A DNA stretch of 64,000 nucleotides, from contig DATJLU010000078.1 of assembly GCA_035509275.1 (NCBI GenBank), forward strand, positions 1 to 64,000. Reading direction: 5' to 3'. Below the pieces are notes generated by a model that saw only the letters and a list, made by a program, of their open reading frames with translations, searched no databases and was not told the DNA's origin. The stretch is from DAHUYF01 sp035509275. Lineage in GTDB: Bacteria; Pseudomonadota; Alphaproteobacteria; ATCC43930; CGMCC-115725. Below, in pieces: positions 61,820 to 64,000 of this stretch. Numbering within the stretch: the stretch's first letter is position 1; each line of letters begins with the position of its first letter. The position numbers and the translations under genes were made by a program.

Positions 61820-62278
61820 TCACAGCACCTCGAACACGTCGTAGACCGGGCCCGCGGGTGGGCGGTGGCCGGTGGCGACGGCGATGATGCGGTTGAGCCA
61901 GGCATATTTCTCCGCGGCGGTCTCGAAGAAGGGCGCAGTGCGGAAATAGTATTCCGAGGCGTCGACCGTCTCGCCGCGGTTGAGGCGATCGATCACCGCC
62001 GCGGGGCCATGGCGGTGGCCGCGATAGGTCATGCCGATGATCGCGCCGTCATCGGTCTTGAGCGTCAGGCGCACATCGAGCTGCAGCACGCCGTCGCTGC
62101 GCAGCAGGATCCAATCCGAGCCGCCTTTCAGCACCGTGCCTTTGAGCCTTGCGCCTTCGAAGCGACCGCCTTCGACGACGGCGACGCGGCGCTCGCCGAA
62201 CGGCGTCTTGCCGAGCGGCTGCACCTCGCCGACGGCGAGCGTGATCGTGAAGAGATGCGCGGTGCGAATTTCCGCCAT
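61820..62278 (-). CDS. DUF3237 family protein
   Basis: The 152-residue protein matches DUF3237: MAEIRTAHLFTITLAVGEVQ..., GGRFEGARLKGTVLKGGSDWILLRSDGVLQLDVRLTLKTDDGAIIGMTYRGHRHG, and YYFRTAPFFETAAEKYAWLNRIIAVATG. This family forms a single-domain barrel of unknown biochemical role, often beside aromatic or short-chain dehydrogenase genes. A GGAGGAT site precedes the ATG at 62278. Its upstream region and first codons recur, diverged, at 63381-63475. Confidence 0.85.
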   Translation of the reverse strand: MAEIRTAHLFTITLAVGEVQPLGKTPFGERRVAVVEGGRFEGARLKGTVLKGGSDWILLRSDGVLQLDVRLTLKTDDGAIIGMTYRGHRHGPAAVIDRLNRGETVDASEYYFRTAPFFETAAEKYAWLNRIIAVATGHRPPAGPVYDVFEVL

Positions 62279-62335
62279 GACGATCCTCCCTGTGTTGCAG
62301 CGGTGTGGGGGCGATCATGCCACGCCGCCCAGCCC
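62241..62335. repeat. DUF3237 leader duplication, copy A
   Basis: This stretch (first codons and upstream DNA of the DUF3237 gene) aligns, at roughly three of every four bases, with 63381-63475, same orientation and exactly 1140 bases apart. The DapA-family gene lies between the copies. Both share TTTCCGCCA-type codons and the CGATCATGCCACG segment. Confidence 0.75.
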
Positions 62336-62411
62336 CGACAACAGTCACACCTATGGCACAACGGCGTTCTCGCCGCGTTCCGCGTCCACATCTGATCCCG
62401 ATCACTCGGCG

Positions 62412-63338
62412 CTATCGCGCCCAGCGCATAGCCAAGGGGTCGACTGTGCGTACCAGCTCTAGCAGGCCTTGACGGGTGCGAGGATCAAGCGGGGGAATCG
62501 GATGTCGAGTCGCCTCGCAACGGATCACGCCGCCTTCCGCCATGACGACCTTCGTAGCTCGAAGTCCGCATTGTCGATTCTCGAAGTTGATGAGGGGCAG
62601 AACCTTGGCGTAAGCGGCAGCGGCCTCTTCGCGCCGGCCCGCGCGAAAGTCCACGACGATCGGCTTAATGAGATCGGGACAGAGCGCACTGGGCATCGTT
62701 CCAGTCGCGCCGGCCTGAAGATCGGCAATGAGGGTTATGGCCTCTTCCCCATCGAACGGCCCAGCTATAGCGCTGCCACCTGTTTCGATGAGCGCGCGAA
62801 GCTTGGCTGCGGTTTCCGGTACCTCGATCTTGAAATATCGTACGAGAGGTACTTCGCGCGCGAGGCGAACCAGGAACGGAACCGTCAATATTACTCCGCT
62901 GAGCGGAGCGTCCTGGACGACGATTGGAATCGCAGCGGCGTCCGCCACCCGGGAAAAGTGCTCCAAGATCATCGCCTCGTTCGCACGCAGCGACGCGCCA
63001 TGGTAAGGCGGCATGAGCATGACCATACTGGCTCCAGCTGTCGCGGCTCGATGCGCTCGCGCCGCTGCCAGTCGCGTGCTGAAATGACTGCACGTGACGA
63101 TCACGGCAACGCGTCCGGCGATATGGTCGATGCACAGATCAAGCAGCGTGTCGCGTTCAGCGTCCGAGAGAAGGAACTGTTCGGAATAGTTGGCGAGAAT
63201 ACAGATGCCATCGACGCCTTGATCGATCATGCAGTCGAGGACGCGCCTCTGACCCTCGATATCGAGATCACCGGATTCGGTGAAGGGCGTCGGCGCGATT
63301 GGAAAGACGCCCGAGTAGACCGTCGCGTTTGTAGACAT
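62412..63338 (-). CDS. DapA-family aldolase/dehydratase, atypical active site
   Basis: The 308-residue protein has the (beta/alpha)8 pattern of dihydrodipicolinate synthase/N-acetylneuraminate lyase proteins (GVFPIAPTPFTESGDLDIEGQ start, GVDGICILANYSEQFLLSDAER). Schiff-base Lys170 is present in YFKIEVPE. The position of the usual proton-relay Tyr (YNVP motif) is Gln142 in IVVQDAPLSG. An unusual dehydratase or aldolase is therefore likelier than lysine biosynthesis. A GGAGGT site precedes the ATG at 63338. The gene is visibly more A/T-rich than flanking genes and sits between two related DUF3237 leader copies. Confidence 0.82.
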   Translation of the reverse strand: MSTNATVYSGVFPIAPTPFTESGDLDIEGQRRVLDCMIDQGVDGICILANYSEQFLLSDAERDTLLDLCIDHIAGRVAVIVTCSHFSTRLAAARAHRAATAGASMVMLMPPYHGASLRANEAMILEHFSRVADAAAIPIVVQDAPLSGVILTVPFLVRLAREVPLVRYFKIEVPETAAKLRALIETGGSAIAGPFDGEEAITLIADLQAGATGTMPSALCPDLIKPIVVDFRAGRREEAAAAYAKVLPLINFENRQCGLRATKVVMAEGGVIRCEATRHPIPPLDPRTRQGLLELVRTVDPLAMRWAR

Positions 63339-63380
63339 GCAGCCACCTCCGATCGGCCCTGACGCTCAAATCCACCAAGC

Positions 63381-63475
63381 GTCGTCGTGAACAGACGCGC
63401 GGTGCGGATTTCCGCCACGATCACCCTCCCCACGGTGAAGGGGCCTGGTCGCGATCATGCCACGTCGCCCTTGAC
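63381..63475. pseudogene. Truncated DUF3237 leader, copy B
   Basis: On the minus strand this segment encodes VAEIRTARLFTTTLGGFE, nearly the DUF3237 N terminus MAEIRTAHLFTITLAVGE, but its ATG is GTG and the similarity ends after about 14 codons, at the DapA-family upstream DNA. It is best read as the remains of a second DUF3237 gene or a duplication that carried only the 5' part. Confidence 0.65.
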
Positions 63476-63580
63476 CCGACGATAGGCTTGAGCCGGCCTG
63501 CTCCCAAGCCACGATCCCGCTATCTCGACGCGACAGACGGTTTTGGGCATGATCTGCAGCGGAAATATGGGGAGGATGCG

Positions 63581-64000
63581 ATGAGCCGGGTTTTCGTGGT
63601 GGAGAGGAAGCCGATCCGCGACCGCGTCAGCGATGCGGAATGGCAAACGCGGGTCGATCTCGCCGCCTGCTATCGCCTGGTGGCGCGCTATGGCATGACC
63701 GATCTCATCTACAATCACATCACCGCGCGGGTGCCCGGCGATGAGGGCCACATCCTCATCAACCCCTATGGCTTTCTCTATGCCGAGATCACCGCGTCGA
63801 GCCTCTACAAGATCGATCTTGACGGCAATGTCGTGCTGAAGCCCGACACGCATTACGGCATCAACCAGGCCGGCTATGTCATCCACAGCGCGGTTCACGC
63901 CGCACGGCATGATGTCGGCTGCGTCATCCACACCCATAGCCGCGCCGGGATGGCGGTGGCGGCGATGAAATGCGGGCTGCTGCCGCTGACGCAAACGGCG
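63581..64000 (+). CDS. Class II aldolase/adducin family protein, partial
   Basis: The first 140 codons of a longer gene, cut by the window end. MSRVFVVERKPIRDRVSDAE precedes the aldolase core: LAACYRLVARYGMTDLIYNHITARVPG, ILINPYGFLYAEITASSLYKIDLDG and VIHTHSRAGMAVAAMKCG, with the HTH metal-binding His pair. The family covers L-fuculose-phosphate aldolase, adducin-like and similar zinc enzymes; the substrate is unknown. A GGGGAGGA site lies 5-6 bases before the ATG at 63581. Confidence 0.8.
   Translation, partial: MSRVFVVERKPIRDRVSDAEWQTRVDLAACYRLVARYGMTDLIYNHITARVPGDEGHILINPYGFLYAEITASSLYKIDLDGNVVLKPDTHYGINQAGYVIHSAVHAARHDVGCVIHTHSRAGMAVAAMKCGLLPLTQTA

Noticed and set aside
63227..63433. 68-codon minus-strand frame as a gene
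   Set aside because: Only its first 14 codons match DUF3237, after which it runs into DapA-family upstream DNA; listed as a remnant.

Overview
The window is 64 kb of GC-rich DNA with dense, operon-like packing, strong Shine-Dalgarno sites and many overlaps between stop and start codons. The gene families suggest an alphaproteobacterium, probably of the Rhodospirillales/Hyphomicrobiales kind: a PAS_5 protein, DUF1127, CsbD, many Tat-type substrate-binding proteins, MarR/PadR/TetR/XRE regulators, ETF-ubiquinone oxidoreductase and two LLM flavin oxidoreductases. This placement is inference; no rRNA or ribosomal gene is present to anchor it. No tRNA, CRISPR array, transposase or phage gene was recognised. 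No gene-free stretch exceeds 300 bases; the longest is 9171-9462.

Layout. 1-6.2 kb: GST, malate synthase, secreted PHB-depolymerase-like hydrolase, small membrane protein and lipoproteins, and a patatin. 6.3-9.2 kb: MFS transporter with a TauD-type dioxygenase, and a PAS protein. 9.4-18 kb: DUF882 peptidase, CsbD, a cupin plus four-rhodanese fusion, a predicted fluoroacetate dehalogenase, and a run of VOC, alpha/beta hydrolase and LLM oxidoreductase genes. 18-24.6 kb: soluble chemoreceptor, LysR, CYTH-CHAD protein and a sensor kinase. 24.8-35.8 kb: a catabolic block. Ten minus-strand genes run from a two-subunit hydroquinone 1,2-dioxygenase through a SnoaL protein, a complete branched-chain-type (HAAT) ABC transporter and a second Tat-exported binding protein to a nitrilase/amidase. 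An AraC regulator and a divergent maleylacetate-reductase-like gene lie beside it. 35.8-45 kb: RlpA-like, MBL, PadR, SDR, cupin/TetR, glycine-zipper lipoproteins, a MetE-like protein and PrpF. 45-53.4 kb: flavoprotein hydroxylase, SPOR protein, ETF-QO, MarR/LLM pair, CmcJ-like oxygenase and LysR. 53.4-59.5 kb: a DsbA-fold isomerase and a PaaK-type CoA ligase, divergent from a three-subunit molybdenum enzyme matching 4-hydroxybenzoyl-CoA reductase. 59.5-64 kb: an Arg-tract disordered protein, XRE regulator/VOC pair, DUF3237, a more A/T-rich DapA-family gene between two copies of a DUF3237 upstream region, and a class II aldolase cut by the window end.

Taken together, the window looks like a soil or rhizosphere generalist's catabolic region. 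Hydroquinone-type ring cleavage should feed maleylacetate to beta-ketoadipate. Aryl-CoA activation and reductive dehydroxylation should feed a benzoyl-CoA route located elsewhere. ETF-QO could return acyl-CoA-derived electrons to quinone, and malate synthase assimilates C2 units. The aldehyde dehydrogenase needed between the hydroquinone dioxygenase and the maleylacetate reductase is absent from the window.
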